64,000 nt of DNA, from the NCBI GenBank assembly GCA_963693305.1, contig OY855916.1, positions 3,166,001-3,230,000 on the forward strand, read 5' to 3'. Positions 11,638 to 22,073 of the stretch are shown here, piece after piece. Under the pieces are notes generated by a model, which searched no databases, had not been told where the DNA came from, and was given only the letters and a program-made list of their open reading frames with translations. Position 1 is the stretch's first letter; the number at the start of each line of letters is the position of its first letter. This DNA is from Meandrina meandrites (taxonomy: Eukaryota > Cnidaria > Anthozoa > Scleractinia > Meandrinidae). The position numbers and the translations under genes were made by a program.

Positions 11638-11845
11638 AAAAACAGCGTTAAAGCTGTTAGCAATTCTCAGAATCATCTTAAGAGTACACTAATAACGCTT
11701 ATTCTGCTTATTACAATAAATCACTCTATTGCCCTACAAGCCCTAGTGTTAACGACTTTAAAAATTTATTGATTAAGTATTAAAAAATAACCGAAAAGTT
11801 ATATTTTCAAATCATATTTAACATTCTTCACGTATCTTAAGATTC

Positions 11846-14800
11846 TTAGTTTTCAAAGCCAAAAACTTCCAATTCGCTGAGAGTAAAGTTTTGATTTCCT
11901 GCTAAAAATGTGGTAGCATTCTGACCTGCTGGACACTGGTAAGTGGTGTTCAGCTTTGATGAGCAGTTTCCAGAATTTGGTGCATTGACAATACAAAGAG
12001 CATGGCCCCTTCCAAACACAGGCCCATAGTTCCTGTTGCAAATGATAGCCTCTTCTTCTTGTCCAGCTATCAAAGGCATCTTTGTTGGTGGCAGACCACT
12101 TGGGTTGACAAGGCTGAACAGGAACGAGTTTGGTGCTTTTTTGTAAACCCCAGAAGCTAATCAGAAATGAAAATGCAATCCGTTTTCAATGCTCAGAAGG
12201 AACACGTTACCTACAGCGTCACAGCCTTTTAAAAGAGCACCAGAAAAACGCCAAATAGATAGAATTGTGTACGTATAACTGCCCCTCATAAGAAAAGGAA
12301 AATTTTATAAGAAAATAGCAGGGCTGTTCATCTAGAGTTTTAAAAGGGAGCGAGGAACCTTTAAGGTGGCCCGCGGCTATTTCTGGGAACGGAGGTGCTC
12401 TTTTCTAAATCGAGTTTTGGGCATGTAAACGTTAACCGATTTCTCTGATTTTTGGCAATCGAAATAACAAATGTTCAAATTTTGTAAAGCTTTTAACTTT
12501 AGGGCGAACAAAATAAACGAACACGAGGTATTAGCGTTTTTAAAAAAGGCGAATATTTTCCAAACGCGACGATAGATTTTTTTCTAATTAATGTCAACTA
12601 GTTCAAATTATCCAAGTTTTAATGTGAGCAAGTTTCAACGAAATCGGCTGGGTAGAAATTGCTGCACAGTTGACTGTTGAATTTCTGCTTCAAAATATTA
12701 TGCTTGTGTATAATTCGGAGCTGTTACAGCAAAGTTTAAGTAATGCTAAGATCCCGTGGATTATTTGAAAGCTTAATGCCAGCTAAAACGTTGCTGAAAA
12801 GTATGGAAAGATCGGAAACTCCCAGCAAAAGTTGTAGACAAATGAAGCAGAAGAGGTTTACGGTGCGTAAATTGTGAATTTAAAAATATTCATTTTTTTT
12901 AGAATTAAAAAAATCTACCGATTTTTTTTCTTTTATTTTCAAGTATGAGAAACTCAGCATATGTGCAAACGACTTTATCTAGTTCCGTCTGTCTAGTCTC
13001 GATGAAAGTCGTCGAATGTGGCTCGCCAAGATAGCTACTTCTCGTCTTCCATTTTGGAGCGCTTTGAAAATGCTCTTGTTACAGTAAATTATTCAAACTT
13101 GCCGCATTCTCAACATTATTTAGCACCTGGAAATAAACATGCCACGGATAAAATTGCGGCTGAGCTTTGTATTCATGCATTTTATTTAGCAATGAATGGG
13201 GCATGCGGCGTGGTATGTTCAATTCCAGGTGCTAAATAATCTTGAGAATGCCGCAAGTTTGAATAATTTACTGTTACGCGAGGGTTTCCAAAGCGCTCGC
13301 GAACTAGCCATCTTGGCGAGCAAAATTCGACGCGTTTCATCGAGATTAGACACACGAAACTAGATAAAGCCGTTTGCATACATGCTGTATTTTCGCATAC
13401 TTAAAAATAAAAGAAAAAAAATCGGTAGATTTTTTTTAATTCGAAAAAAATGAATATTTTAAAATTCACAATTTACGCATCGTAAACCTCTTCCTCTTCA
13501 TTCGTTTACAACTTTTTCTAGGAGTTTCCGATCTTTCCATACTTTTCAGCAACGTTTTAGCTGGCATTAAGCTTTCAAATAATCCATTGGATCTGAGCAT
13601 CACTTAAACTTTGTTGTAACAGCTCCCAATTATACACAAGCATAATATTTTGAAACAAAAATTCAACAGTCAACTGTGCAGCAATTTCTACCCAGCCGAT
13701 TTTGTTGAAACTTGCTCACATTAAAACTTGGATAATTTGAACTAGTTGACATTAATTAGAAAAAAATCTATCGTCGCGTTTGGAAAATATTCGCGTTTTT
13801 TTGATAAATATATTTTTTCAAAAGCGCTAATATCTCGTGATCGTTTGCCGTGTTTGCCCTATAATTTAAAGCTTTATAAAATTTGAACATTTGTTATTTC
13901 GACTACCAAAAATCAGAAAAATCGGTTGAGGTTTACATGCCCAAAACTCAATTTAGAAAAGAGCACCTCCGTTCCCAAAAAATAGCCGCGGGCCACCTTA
14001 AAAGCGGTAACAAAGCATGCTACTGCCCAGGTTATTTTCTATACATCATAGCAAGAGCTTTGTTTTTGCATCTACTTTAATTCTGTAATTTTTTTAGAAG
14101 AAGCAGGTGGTGTGGGGCACCAAAAAGATCCTAGGTTACAATTAGGGAGAGCTGAAAAATGTCTATATAGTCTATAAATCTGTATAGTCACTCCACTCAA
14201 CACCCCAATTAAAAAATTATGAACGCTACCTTAGACCTTACCCTGTTCCCATGGGTGGTCGGTATATCCTCCAAATATGTAATTTCCACTCTTGACCACT
14301 GTCACAGTCGGTCCTTTGTTGTCACAACAAAAGTGAAAGTTGGCAGCAGCCCAGCCATCACGAGAAGCGCGGTATAACAATTTGCCACTGGCATTTACGA
14401 GGGCCCGAGTTTCCTTCAACCAGTTGATCAAGGTTTGGCGGTGATATGATGACAGGATCACAGAATCCTCTAACGGTTCTGCTGTCAGCTCATTAATTAT
14501 TCCTTCGACTTGATAAAATTTGGCCTCCGCCAGGAGCTCTCTTCGAACAATCTTGTCCTCTTCAGGCACAATGAGCTCTCCAGTGCGAAGATAATTCAGG
14601 ATATACCGGAAGTGAGTTCCATCGCGATCAATGAAGTAAGATCCATCTTCGCTTGGCTTTGTGTCAAATCTTCCCGAAAACATGGCGTGTAACATCGAAC
14701 CTGGAATAAACATGATAACGCAAGCTATATTCAGTCAGAAATCCACCAGTATTTAGTAAGTTGTTCCCGATAAACAATGATAAGATGTAAGTTGGTTTCA

Positions 14801-15072
14801 AAACGAAAGTACCCACCTGCATCTTTAGTCAGGGTTTCCAGACTGGTCGAGAAAAAGTGGCCACCGACATTAAGTTTCACCATTTTCGAGAAATGAACGT
14901 GCTCGAGCTTCTTTGCTGCCTCATCAAGTGCTTCCTTTTCCTTGCGAACTCTGTCCGCCTCGTGTTTCATTAAGTCGAAAGCTTCTTTGATGTGGTTGTT
15001 GATTTTCTGGACAGCTTCATCACTGGGCATGGGAGAAGTGTCTTCTTGCTCTGAGTTATGTGATGAAGACAT
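11846..15072 (-). CDS. BTB(KCTD)-TLDc protein, copy B (three exons)
   Basis: Exons 15072-14817, 14700-14242 and 12156-11846 join in phase 1 to 341 residues. I chose the ATG of MSSSHNSEQEDTSP because it is conserved among copies; an in-frame ATG at 15096 is eight codons upstream. Order: charged helical lead (about 20-62), KCTD-type BTB (MVKLNVGGHFFSTS to KFYQVEGIINEL), TLDc (LLYRASRDGWAAANFH, IFGGYT, SFLFSLVNPSGLPP, GPVFGRGHAL, LEVFGFEN). The BTB half of exon 2 is nearly identical in DNA to the other copies. Intron 2 (2.1 kb) carries the foldback element 12366-13997. B and D share upstream DNA (15525-15950 with 32465-33085), so they look like close duplicates. Confidence 0.85.
12366..13997. 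mobile_element. 1.6-kb foldback element flanked by TTAA (copy 1)
   Basis: Almost the whole element is one inverted repeat: GGTGGCCCGCGGCTATTT at the left pairs with the complement at the right, and pairing continues for about 780 bp to a central loop near 13140-13200. TTAA flanks it at 12362-12365 and 13998-14001. It lies in intron 2 of gene B. No coding capacity; apparent frames are arm artefacts. A second copy is at 54380-57749. TTAA points to piggyBac or Kolobok machinery acting in trans. Confidence 0.85.
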
Positions 15073-15109
15073 CTTTGAAACTAAGAAACACTGCAAGATA
15101 TGAAGAATA

Positions 15110-15244
15110 ACGAGACACTCGACTGTTCCGAATGAATTGTCTTGGCTTGATTGATCTTGATTCTCGGAAACAATGTATATTCATCATTTTTTGGGTCAAC
15201 ACAACAATAGTCACGTTACAGGTCACGCGAAACTACACTCTTGG
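15110..15244 (-). promoter_or_regulatory. Conserved upstream block of gene B
   Basis: Matches the upstream blocks of copies A and D: CGAGACACTCGACTGTTCCG, GATTCTCGGAAA, ATATTCATC and GTCACGCGAAACTACA in the same order at similar distance from the ATG. Likely core promoter and leader; no transcript start can be read from sequence alone. Confidence 0.55.
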
Positions 15245-15524
15245 CAGAAATCTCCATCTGATTCTAATTTTATCGCACTCTTGTTTGAACTTAACGTGTT
15301 CCTAAAAAGTAAACAACGTTAGGGTCTGATCGCAAATTAACGTAGTTATTTTTTATGGTGTCAATCAATATTCTTGAGTACTCGCAATTCTGCACGAGGA
15401 GATTGAATCGTCGTCTACGTAATCTCGTACCTCGAGTCTTTGCTCCTCACTGCGCGTACGTGACAAGAAGAGCGACTCTCGAGATTTCCGATTATGATTG
15501 GTTTTACAGAAACCTTTTGAAAGC

Positions 15525-15950
15525 CAGGCACGTGATTTAACCTCAAGTCCAATATTTCTAGATTCCAAATCACATCTTTCCATTTTTCCCCATTGCTTTT
15601 ATTATATACAGAAAAAAGCCACAGCAAGAACTGAATGTTAATGCAATTTGTTTTAATAACGTTTTGTTTCCCTGGCAAGCTAATTCAATGTTTCAGTGTC
15701 ATGGCTCCGCAACATTACGAGTAATGGAATTGTTTTGCACAGTGTTGCAGCAGTAGAATGGCTTTATTACAAACAACAATTTCAAAGTTTTTCCACTATC
15801 TGTAACAATGTACGAACAAAAACCCCATCACATCCATTACACGCTTTCACCGATCATTTTTTTCTTGGTATTGTTTCTTTGTATGAAGACGACGGTCGTT
15901 ATCAATCTATGTATCTAATCAGATCTAATCAAATCTGATCATCATGATCG
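15525..15950. repeat. Duplicated upstream flank shared with gene D
   Basis: Aligns with 32465-33085 upstream of copy D, sharing for example AGGCACGTGATTTAAC, GAAAAAAGCCACA, AGTGTTGCAGCAG and CCCATCACATCCATTACACG. This shows that the B/D duplication carried at least about 0.9 kb of upstream DNA. The 15300-15520 part is not shared and looks like inserted repeat. Confidence 0.7.
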
Positions 15951-15989
15951 GTTTTACATATCCTTGCTCATGATTCTCCATCATCGTCA

Positions 15990-16149
15990 GTGGCGGATCC
16001 AGACCTTCAACTAAGGAGGGGCCCCGCTTGACTATGAATGTTGAATTCTGCGAAGATAATTCCGGCACTTCAAAGAAAATGCGCTATTTCCGAAAAAATT
16101 AAGGTGGGGGCCCGGGCCCCGCTTGCCCCTCCCCTGGATCCGCCACTTG
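15990..16149. mobile_element. hAT-like MITE (about 160 bp), degenerate
   Basis: Ends CAGTGGCGGATCCAG and CTGGATCCGCCACTTG are inverted copies of a terminus common in hAT-type MITEs. The inner halves share GGGGCCCCGCTTG. The expected 8-bp target duplication is not clear. From 16150 to 17060 I see no gene. Confidence 0.55.
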
Positions 16150-17059
16150 TCGTGAATGATTTCCCCAAAAATAAATACAAAAAAATCCTCAGTCGTTTGA
16201 CCGTGGTGAAGAGAAAGACTGGTTTGCAGTCTTTCTTGTCAACCTCATCAGCATCTTACCAAGTATTTTGGTCTCAATATATGAATAAGGGTTTTTAGGA
16301 CAGAACGCCAATAACAGCCGTCAAGGTCTTATTTAGGGTAGCACATGAAGAAGTAAAAAAAAAGAACACTTGGGGACCGTGTTGGCGGTCTTGGCTGATC
16401 TGTTGGTCTGTTTTAGGAATAAAAAAAGCTTGAGTCACTCCAAGATTCGTCTTTGTTAGTATTACGATCCATTTCATAAGAGTTCCCCCAGGGGGGTGAG
16501 CTATTCAAATTTCTTTTTTAATACGGGGAGGCTCCGCCCCAAGGTCCAAACCCTTTAAGCTTTCATACACCATTTTTGACAGAAAAGTAACAATTTCGTA
16601 TACCTTTGATAGAAAATGGCACCCCCTTCACATACCTACTGTAGGGATACTCTATCTCTTTTATAAATTTGTCACTTGAATAACCACTAAAAAAATATTT
16701 GAATCAATCGATTGTTCGGTGGGTCTGTTTGAGTTATTTTAAAAAGCAAAGACTTTGTATCGAAGGAAACCTTGACTTCGCAACTGACTGAATATCGCTT
16801 GATTTTTTGCGCGAAAACTGAACTGTTTTGGACTGTGAACGTGACCACGTAGAATTTGGGCGTCACGTACGAGAGGAAAAGGAGAGGAGGCCAGGGATTA
16901 TTCCCAGGACGTCTGAAGTTCAGGCTAGCTTTATTATAGCAAACAGAAAATGAATTTACAAACGTTTCTTCCAATTAGTGAATCACACTACATTGCTGAA
17001 ATGTTTAACAACTTCACATGTAACTGTCAGTTCTGATCAACTACACAAAAGAAATTGAG

Positions 17060-17222
17060 ATACGATCGTTTGCAAGTTATACTTCTTTTCAGCCAGGAAG
17101 CTTACAGACTACGAGCAGCCCCTCTCAGGTTTTCTTAGACCGCAGCGCTTGAAGTAAAAACTGAGCGCCAGTAGAAAAACCGAAAAAGGTCTGAGAAGGA
17201 GTGTTCGTAGTCTGGGAAGCTC
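17060..17222. repeat. 3'-flank hairpin shared by copies C and F
   Basis: GAAGCTTACAGACTACGAGC pairs with GTTCGTAGTCTGGGAAGCTC; the same hairpin plan occurs after the stop of F (38380-38535). The block GATACGATCGTTTGCAAGTT just before it is also found next to the broken exon 2 of E, which marks a deletion there. Confidence 0.6.
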
Positions 17223-19540
17223 TTACTTCTCAAACCCAAAAACCTCTATTTCACTGAGAATTGTACAACCATACCAACTATGTTGTTGCGCTGATGAAAT
17301 GTACTGGTCCTTGGTCATATATTTCTTGTCGTTTAGACTTACGGAGCACTTGTTGGAGTCATTTGGAGCGTTGACACAAACAAAATCAAGGCCAACTTTT
17401 AATTCTGGTTCATCTCTCCTGAAGCAACAAGAAGGATGCCGCTGTCCACTACTGGTTTGAAAGATGAACAGGAACGAGTCTGATCTTTTTATTTTAACCT
17501 CAGAGGCTAGCAAAGAAAGGAAATAGAAATCAGTGAATTAGTATGTTCACTTGGCATGATGCATCGCTGACAGAACCATTCTTTCAAAATTGACTGTACG
17601 GAAAAAACACCAATAGCTTTAGTTCTTAAAGGCTTTTTCGGTGCCTCAAATTCATTATCACATGTATTATCTTGTTTTACTTTTATACCAATAGAGCAGT
17701 TTTCAAATGAGTGCCGTAAAACCAAAACCAAAGTAATCACTCTGGCCAATCACAAACGACACAGACAATCCAGTGAACCAATCAAAACTCGAATCAAATA
17801 CATGTGGCCGGCAAGAAGCGCGGGAAAACGTGCGCGAGCGAGTCACGATTGGTTTTGGGATTTAGCTCTGATTTCGGCGAGAAAAAGAGCCAATCAACTT
17901 ACCATTAAAAAACCGGTTGATATCTCCCGTAATCTGGATATGTGCCTGATTGTTGTAGTTTGTTGTGAACTTTTTCATGTGATCAATTTAGCTTTTAGAT
18001 TGTAACCAAGCAAACTTGTTACTACCTGAAATCGAAAATCCAACAGTGTAACCTTTTTCATTGCCACCAACCCAAAAAATAACTCTTGCACGCATTGCGT
18101 GCCTATGTTTTAAACCAACCCGGAGTGCAGCAATGCAAAACCAAAGCAAATACTAATTACTTTCGACATTCAAGTGAAAACCGTTCTATTTATAAAGGTT
18201 TATATAAAATTCCCTAAAAGGAAAACTGAGCTTGAGATATAAACTGTCGAAGCGACTAAAACAGGTAAATTCGAGCGCGGAAACCTCGACTGGTCGCAGG
18301 TTACGTTTAGCAGAATCACTACTGGAGGGGCATTTCAGTAAAACTTACCACCTTCCCAGTGTTTCTCATTATATCCTCCAAATATTGTGCAGTCATAACC
18401 GTTCGTACCCTTTGAGTAACATCCTCTGACTACTGCCAATGTTGGTCCTTTGTTGTCACAACCATTCTCGTCCCCATAGCCCTTTTCGCTTCTCTTAGCC
18501 GGCTGGGGCCTTGGCACGAGAAACGAAGGGCTCAGGGGACATAGGATTTTTGAATTAATTCGAATTTTTTTGATTGGCTGTTTGAAACAAAGAACTCTTG
18601 ACCGGAAGTAAAAAACGCCATGACTGCCCCACACAGTCTTTAGAAACATCACGACTGCATACATGAAGACCGGAAGTCGTAGAATCTAGGACTGTAAATT
18701 CTGTGTCCCCAGAGCCCTTCGTTTCTCGTGCCAAGGCCCCAGCCGGCTAAGAGAAGCGAAAAGGGCTATGGGGACGAGAATGTGTCACAACAAGAGTGAA
18801 AGTTGGCACCAGTCCACCCATCACGAGAAGCCCGGTATAACAAGACAGGAAATGAGTTGCCGGGTGTGAGGTGCCGGGTGTCCTTTAACCAGTTTAACAG
18901 GGTTTGGCGTTGAGTTGGTACGACGATCTTCGAATCAAGTTCGAATGTCAGCGCCTTAATTATTCCTTCAACTTGATAAAATTTAGCCTCGAACAGTAGC
19001 TCTCTTCGAACAACCTTGTCTTCAGGCGCAATTAGCTCCCCGGTGCGAAGATAATTCAGGATATACCGGAAGTGAGTTCCATCGCGATCAATGAAGTAAG
19101 ATCCATCCTCGCTTGGCTTTGTGTCAAATCTTCCCGAAAACATGGCGTGTAACATAGAACCTGAGATAAATATGATAACAGAAAAATGCTTTTGCATTTC
19201 AACCAAACCTCGTGCCTCAGTTGGCATTTACGACATTCACATTAATGCAGCAGAAATTCACGACAAAGATGAACTTCGAAACACTTGACAATACCTGGAT
19301 CTTTCGTCAGGGTTTCCAGACTTGTCGAGAATAGGTGGCCACCTACATTAAGTTTCACAATTTTCGAGAAATGCACGTGCTCGAGCTTCTTTGCTGACTT
19401 ATCATAGGCTTCCAGTTCCTTGCGAACTCTGTTCGTCTCGTTTAAAATGTCGAAGGCTTCTTTGATGCGTTTGTTTGCATTCTGGAACACTTCACTGCTG
19501 TGACAAGTACTTTCATCCCCGAGTTACGTGATGAAGACAT
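17223..19540 (-). pseudogene. BTB(KCTD)-TLDc copy C, disrupted
   Basis: Exon 1 (about 19540-19295), exon 2 (19160-18349) and exon 3 (17506-17223) are all recognisable with good splice signals. The expected start (MSSSRNSG) is in a different frame from the later part of exon 1 (KRIKEAFDILNETNRVRKEL), so there is a frameshift near 19500-19520. Exon 2 is cut within the TLDc motif SCCD by a 320-bp MITE (18463-18782). Without it the frame would continue with CDNKGPTLAVV and IFGGYNEKHWE. Exon 3 is divergent (SDSFLFIFQTSSGQRHP, LSEIEVFGFEK) but open. A shorter start inside exon 1 could restore the BTB part, but the MITE would still break TLDc unless spliced out. I call it a pseudogene, recently disabled. 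Confidence 0.75.
18463..18782. mobile_element. 320-bp MITE inside exon 2 of copy C, 9-bp target duplication
   Basis: Terminal inverted repeats of about 80 bp start CATTCTCGTCCCCATAGCCC and are nearly identical. TGTCACAAC is duplicated on both sides (18454-18462 and 18783-18791), and the unbroken site TTGTTGTCACAACAAGAGTG is seen in copy D near 29800. Related copies: 28625-28844 and a fragment at 61014. A 9-bp duplication suggests a Mutator-like source. Confidence 0.85.
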
Positions 19541-19627
19541 GCTCTTCTGGAAGGAATACAACGAATCACTCGAGCTTTTTGTGTTTGTTTTTTGCCTCTC
19601 CTGAGCTTTCTTGATTGCTGGAATTAA

Positions 19628-19959
19628 CTGTGTCCGGACCACAAACCTAGCCCGGGAAATTAATTTGAAATTAATTCATAACTTTGGACGGACTAGAAGG
19701 AAACTCAAGCGGTCAACCAAATTTCTTGCGCATTTATACCAAAAAATTCCTCTCTTAGCGCAATTATTCGGACATACTGGGATTATAAAGAAAACTAGGT
19801 ATTAAATTTGAAACGCCATGGACAAACAAATTTCGAGAAAACGCAATTCACCTACGTCGACAGTAAAATTCTCGTCTTCGCTAGCAGCAGCAAGCCGTCG
19901 AGCGGGATTAGGACAGCAAACAGATCAATAAACGTTTTGTTTTCTATCGGAAAATTACA
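19628..19959. repeat. Upstream flank of copy C, duplicated at 6545-6900
   Basis: Paralogous to 6545-6900 (see that entry). Its right end is cut by the retroelement at 19960; the continuation is at 25430-25455. Confidence 0.7.
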
Positions 19960-20064
19960 TTACGTTCTAATTCACTACGTTCAAACGAACGTAAATTATT
20001 TACCACTTAAATATCCGCAAACCAAGCACAATCAATGATGGGTGGATCGCATGCGGACCCTAAC
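19960..20064 (-). repeat. Split direct repeat B2 (element 3' end)
   Basis: About 105 bp starting TTACGTTCTAATTCACTACG and ending GCATGCGGACCCTAAC on the plus strand. It matches 24539-24642 except for one G. From B2 to the recombinase frame (20065-20426) there is untranslated element sequence with a small palindrome around GCTGTGGCGC. Confidence 0.85.
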
Positions 20065-20426
20065 AATATGTTTTATTGACACATCAGTAATGTTATAAAG
20101 ATTACAGCAGTGCACAAAGCCTACATGCGCCACAGCCGGACACGTAAACCCAAAACCACTATGGGACAAAATAGGGACCGTGTACCCCCGACCAATGCTG
20201 TGGCGCAGCCTTTGGGGTTTTAAGGCCTATAAGAACAAAATGTAATGATATAGCGATATTGAAAGAAGACACTTAGGACTAGACGCCTATTGTCCTGATA
20301 CAAACATGTATTCCATCTCGCCAAGAAAAACTATGAACTAAACGCATAAATAATTAGTTACATTTCACCGGGACACTCCAATTCTAGTATTAAAATGCAT
20401 TGCATCTCATCAAGATAGTCTATGAA

Positions 20427-21443
20427 TTAAAGGCCTAAATATTTCGTAACAGCTAATCGGTTACATTCCGGTTCCAAAACATACATGTCTTTCGCTTCGT
20501 CAGTCTTCCAGCGTCCATGAAGTTTAAGCAGCCTTTCGGAAACAACATGAGATACGTCCTTACTAAGAACAGAAGTGGCACCGCCAGCACGCAAACTATG
20601 TAGCCCATAAATCTTGGGGTCAAAGCCTAGATCCTTTAAAGCGGCTTTAAAAATCTCTCTACAGCGGGTATAAGATAACTTGCCATGCCTAAGTGTATAA
20701 CCTGACTTCTTCTTTGTTAACGCCCTAAACAACGGCAACTGGCTAGAAAGATCTAGATTGGCTGCTTCGATATACCTACGCAAAATAGATACCGGACAAT
20801 AATTACTCTCTAACTTAGCGATGAATACACAATTTCCCTCTCTGTAGACGTCCGTTTTACTCTTCGGTACAAATATTTTAACAAAGTCGTCGTGAAAAGT
20901 TAGGTGACTGGGCTGAATATTAGCTAATTCATTAAAACGAAAAAACCCAGCAAAGCCTAAAGTATTAATAGCTGCAATACGTAAATCTTTCAATGATGCC
21001 CCCTCAGCGCCGTATCTGTCGATAATGCTCCTGATGACTTCAGCACAAACAGGCTTCTTCTTGGTAACTGGATGGCTTCTTGTTCTCTTGGCGCACTCGA
21101 TCAAGTTCTTGCAACAGGCGTTGTCTAATGGATTAGGACTGTCGTCAGGAACGAAAGAGTGTAACCACTTAAGGGCAGCATGTACCAACACCATAGAGGC
21201 TGGAGACTTGAGCTGTTGATCTAAATTAAATAAATAAAGAGCGACCACGGGAGCAGAAAAAAGTATCTGGAGGGGAATCCGCCTAGCTTTACACCATGCA
21301 AAAAAATTCTGAATTTCATTAATGTACTTCTTTGTAGTAGAATCGGCCCTGGAGCTTAGCAAGCGATTAAATAATGAATTACAATCCGGCCTTAAATCAG
21401 GAGGGAGTAACTTCCATGCTTTACTTGCAATTACAATCTGCAA
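20427..21443 (-). CDS. Tyrosine recombinase of the PAT/DIRS-type element
   Basis: An integrase of about 338 residues with the complete catalytic set of the DIRS-type family: Arg169 (GFFRFNEL), His282 and Arg285 (GLHSLRAGG), His309 (KLHGRW) and Tyr321 (KDMYV). It cuts and rejoins DNA to insert the circular copy. The frame begins at a TTG with no upstream ATG; the first internal Met is near residue 84, too late to make the whole core. TTTTATTTTGCAG directly before ATTGTAATTGCAAG is a good splice acceptor, so the protein is probably translated from a spliced message. The nearest in-phase donor candidate is GGCAAG/GTCGTT at about 22110, in the RNase H tail. Intact otherwise. Confidence 0.85.
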   Translation of the reverse strand: MQIVIASKAWKLLPPDLRPDCNSLFNRLLSSRADSTTKKYINEIQNFFAWCKARRIPLQILFSAPVVALYLFNLDQQLKSPASMVLVHAALKWLHSFVPDDSPNPLDNACCKNLIECAKRTRSHPVTKKKPVCAEVIRSIIDRYGAEGASLKDLRIAAINTLGFAGFFRFNELANIQPSHLTFHDDFVKIFVPKSKTDVYREGNCVFIAKLESNYCPVSILRRYIEAANLDLSSQLPLFRALTKKKSGYTLRHGKLSYTRCREIFKAALKDLGFDPKIYGLHSLRAGGATSVLSKDVSHVVSERLLKLHGRWKTDEAKDMYVLEPECNRLAVTKYLGL

Positions 21444-21899
21444 AATAAAATTACAAGTGCAAGATTCATAACAAAATAAATGGGTTAAGCAATTAGAGAG
21501 TCAAGCGTCTTAAAGTAGAAAGTAATAAGGAAGGCTATCAATGCCAATAATCTGACTGAACCTAGATAAAGATACATTATCACAGGACACCCACTCCCAT
21601 ACTCAGCCAGTGACAGATAAGATCATCGCGACAAAATACGCTTCGAATACAAATATTACGGCTTCACGTATGCAACAAAAGTTGCTACAAAGCAAAAAAG
21701 CATAATCTGTAAACATGGAAACAAAAAGCAAACTCATGCACCTAGGCCAATAAATTAAACCTTAATTCAACTCAACAGTCGGATGCATCTGTCCTACAAA
21801 ATTGATAGGACCATATGTAAAGAAAATGCCCTCCTAAGATTGGTGATTCATGCAATTATGACGATAAAACTGCTGTAATTCACTCCTGAACTCAGCCAC

Positions 21900-22012
21900 C
21901 GCTATCTATGACCAGTGTCATTTCTCGTAGACGCAGCCGTCTTGCTCATGACCAGTGTCATTCCTCATAGACGCAGCCGTCTGCTCGTAACCACTGTCAT
22001 ATCTTTTGGAAG
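21900..22012. repeat. Short tandem repeat inside the retroelement
   Basis: About two and a half units of roughly 50 bp built on TGACCAGTGTCAT and TAGACGCAGCCGTCT. It lies between the reverse transcriptase-RNase H and recombinase frames. The region 21444-22073 has no other recognised feature. Confidence 0.6.
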
Positions 22013-22073
22013 ACTCCGTATAAGCACCAAAATGAGCTTGACGGTTATCAAACGCGGCAGAACTAATAATTTC

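Larger units (their letters stand above)
9137..11700. mobile_element. Decayed inverted-repeat element carrying a Cys-rich reading frame
   Basis: Outer inverted repeats AAGCGTTATTAGTGTACTCTTAA (9137 on) and its complement (ending 11700) are about 50 bp. A second inverted pair, 9215-9262 and 10948-10994, shares CTCTTATATAAAACTCACCT. The pseudogene at 9490-10583 lies between them, and a separate palindrome (11474-11637) sits in the right part. No target duplication was found. Superfamily unknown. Confidence 0.5.

Noticed and set aside
11452..11692. Frames on both strands
   Set aside because: They read the arms of the palindrome 11474-11637.
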